From: Aphanomyces cochlioides
Taxonomy: Eukaryota; Oomycota; Saprolegniomycetes; Saprolegniales; Verrucalvaceae
Assembly: GCA_019828595.1 (NCBI GenBank)
Contig: JAHQRK010000010.1
Span: forward strand, 1,860,001 to 1,924,000
Direction of reading: 5' to 3'
DNA length: 64,000 nt
Part shown: positions 62,460 to 64,000 of the stretch, piece after piece
Layout: each line of letters begins with the position of its first letter
Position numbering within the stretch: the stretch's first letter is position 1
The notes under the pieces: model-generated
What the model saw: the letters and a program-made list of their open reading frames with translations, nothing else
What the model was told of the DNA's origin: nothing
Databases searched by the model: none
Translations under genes and position numbers: made by a program

Positions 62460-62969
62460 TTGCAAACGACGGATATTGCAAATATTTTGGGTTTTGGGAA
62501 ATGTTTGGGAAATAGTATCCGGATGCAGTGCATGAAACGGATTTCATTCATTTTCCATCTCGAAGAAGACCCTTCACACATGCAGTCGCTCCATGTGTCT
62601 CAACCAAGCGAGGGACAAGATGTATTGGACAACTATATCTCACATAACACACGTAAGCAGTACGAAAACTCGCTGAATAGGCTCAGGCTTTGGCTTCAAA
62701 CAAATCACCGTGCTTTGGTCTCAAACGGAACCGTCGTTTTGCCACTCAATGGCCAGATTTGCATTGATTTTTTGGCTTACAGTATGGTCAAACGCGATCG
62801 ACGGGGGGCCGAGAAGGTGCCTAGGTCATATTGTACTTTCCCATCCATAAGCAAGACCATTTGTGCGGCGCTCCTCCAAACCAACACCACTGGAGTGTAC
62901 AATGCAATTGTAGTTATCCGGTTAATTATCCGGATAACAATAGAGAAGTTCCCACGGATGTCCGGATAG
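62460..62969 (+). pseudogene. Second Crypton-like recombinase, N-terminal fragment
   Basis: The open frame includes VLDNYISHNTRKQYENSLNR, LRLWLQTNHRALV, LNGQICIDFLAYSM and PSISKTICAALLQTNTTG, the pattern of the SAM-like core-binding domain at the start of Crypton and other tyrosine recombinases ('T...Y...L..L..W'). The start is uncertain; an internal ATG at about 62580 (MQSLHVSQPSEGQDV) fits best. The catalytic domain is absent, replaced after about 62905 by tandem atccgga-type repeats. No relation in sequence to the copy at 55.8 kb is obvious beyond architecture. Confidence 0.6.
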
Positions 62970-63030
62970 TAATAAGGAAGTTTCCATGGATTTCCGGATA
63001 TTCACAGGGATGTTTCCATGGATATCCACA
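62905..63030 (+). repeat. Degenerate tandem repeats around atccgga
   Basis: About five partly overlapping units of the type gaagttcccacggatgtccg / gaagtttccatggatttccg / gggatgtttccatggatatc. Non-coding. Confidence 0.7.
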
Positions 63031-63033
63031 GAA

Positions 63034-63309
63034 CAAACTGAAATTGAATGCAACGAAAACTGTCATGTATATTAGATGTAGGTTTTACGAATAGCTAACA
63101 CTAAACCTTTAAATTACATACTACCTGTTGCGTTTTCAGGGAAGTACCAGTTGCGCCACAAGAACTGATAACAAACTGAAATTGAATGCAACGAAAACTG
63201 TCATGTATATTAGATGTAGGTTTTACGAATAGCTAACACTAAACCTTTAAATTACATACTACCTGTTGCGTTTTCAGGGAAGTACCAGCTGCGCCACAAG
63301 AACTGATCC
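63034..63309 (+). repeat. Tandem duplication, 2 x 138 bp
   Basis: 63034-63171 and 63172-63309 are nearly identical, from caaactgaaattgaatgcaa to gcgccacaagaactgat. One difference was noticed (accagttgcgcc against accagctgcgcc). The second copy overlaps the 3' end of the Merlin-like transposase frame. Confidence 0.9.
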
Positions 63310-63910
63310 AGGTAGGATTGCAAGTCGTCAGTTTGAACTCCTCTCATGGCCTTCAAGTACTGCTTCACGCGTACTTCCCACACACCTTCAATTGACTGTG
63401 TGTGGGCACCATTGAGAGGGTTCACGAAATTCGTAGAATGATTCACCCACATGTGCGCATAGCTCATGTGGGCTAGACTGGCATTGTTCGCCAAAGTATG
63501 TCTCTCGTTCCCAGAGACATACGACGCATACTTGTCAGACATAATTAGTGTGCATAGGGAGTATAAATTAGTGTAAATATGGATGTTTCACATACCTTTC
63601 TCAATGTGCTTGGCAGAGGTACCTTGACAGTGCATGCACGCATCTCGTCGGAGCAGATTTGGCGGCATTTCTTGCTCCATGTACTCACGGTCGTTTGGGA
63701 TATGTTAAAGTCATCACACATTGCTTGTGATGACTTCATTGTTGCCCAGTAATACAGGATCCTGACAAGTCGAGCAATAGGCATGCTCGACTTGGCAAAA
63801 AATGAGCTGCTTCTGAGGCCACGCTCGGTTTCGCAACCCGCTCGATGGCAGCGCCATCGCATCCAGGTCTTGCTGAGGTGCATTTCGTCAGAGCAATTAG
63901 GACAACTCAT
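63252..63910 (-). pseudogene. Merlin/IS1595-like transposase with central deletion
   Basis: The frame 63545-63910 starts MSCPNCSDEMHLSKTWMRWR with a zinc ribbon (CPNC...C..C), then RSSSFFAKSSMPIARLVRIL and an HTH-like SQTTVSTWSKKCRQICSDEM. The second frame 63252-63542 has SDKYASYV, then VNHSTNFVNPLNGAHTQSIE and GVWEVRVKQYLKAM, matching the conserved end ('VNHS..FV.....HTQ.IE..W...K') of the IS1595/ISXO2 group, of which eukaryotic Merlin transposons are relatives. The part that should carry the first catalytic aspartates (roughly 60-80 residues) is missing between the two frames; a gtatgt donor at the break could be an intron remnant. Not functional. Confidence 0.72.
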
Positions 63911-64000
63911 TTTATTACGAATTATTCCTACCTAGTAATGGAGTGAGTGTGATTCATCAACATATTGGACTTACTCTCATGCACCATTCTACAGCGGTGA

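Overview
This window looks like a repeat-rich stretch of an oomycete nuclear genome, probably of the Saprolegniales (Aphanomyces-like). The reasons are: genes with very short GT-AG introns (39-51 nt); a cluster of genes resembling the oomycete M96 'mating-specific' family (bZIP-like N-terminus plus START-like C-terminus); and a transposon mix of Ty3/Gypsy, Ty1/copia, Tc1/mariner, PIF/Harbinger-like, Crypton-like and Merlin-like pieces. The species assignment is inference. No prokaryotic features, rRNA genes or CRISPR arrays were seen.

Layout. 1-2.8 kb holds a Ty1/copia RNase H remnant, a large imperfect palindrome and the 5' part of an unrecognised host ORF that carries a TTA-flanked MITE. 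2823-14183 is a Gypsy element on the minus strand, with 284-bp LTRs and TSD TCAT, inserted in that host ORF; the ORF resumes at 14188. Nested inside this Gypsy (6591-9171) is a non-autonomous foldback element. Its 877-bp, almost identical inverted arms each contain a tRNA-like Pol III box and a palindromic MITE, and its centre carries an ankyrin-type gene fragment. A decayed DDE transposase follows at 14.5-15.4 kb.

15.8-49.9 kb and 60.5-62.0 kb form the M96-like cluster. There are six apparently intact four-exon genes in two subfamilies: A at 15828, 18806 and 35234; B at 37770, 45990 and 60530. At least ten pseudogenes or fragments on both strands accompany them. Inside the cluster lie a 1,111-bp tandem duplication, a young chromodomain Gypsy element (26257-32727, TSD GTCAC) and a compact Gypsy-like element on the minus strand (39762-43918, TSD AGCTG). 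The pattern fits birth-and-death evolution with gene conversion.

49.9-64 kb holds a kinase-like gene fragment next to a perfect 85-bp hairpin, a Tc1/mariner element with IR/DR-type termini and DD34E, an N-terminal Harbinger-like fragment, a Crypton-like tyrosine recombinase gene, a frameshifted DDE_3-type transposase, two copies of an AT-rich 20-mer repeat family, the last intact M96-like gene, a second Crypton-like N-terminus and a deleted Merlin/IS1595-like transposase.

Functionally, only the M96-like genes look like host genes under selection. Nearly everything else is mobile DNA, mostly broken by stops, frameshifts or insertions.
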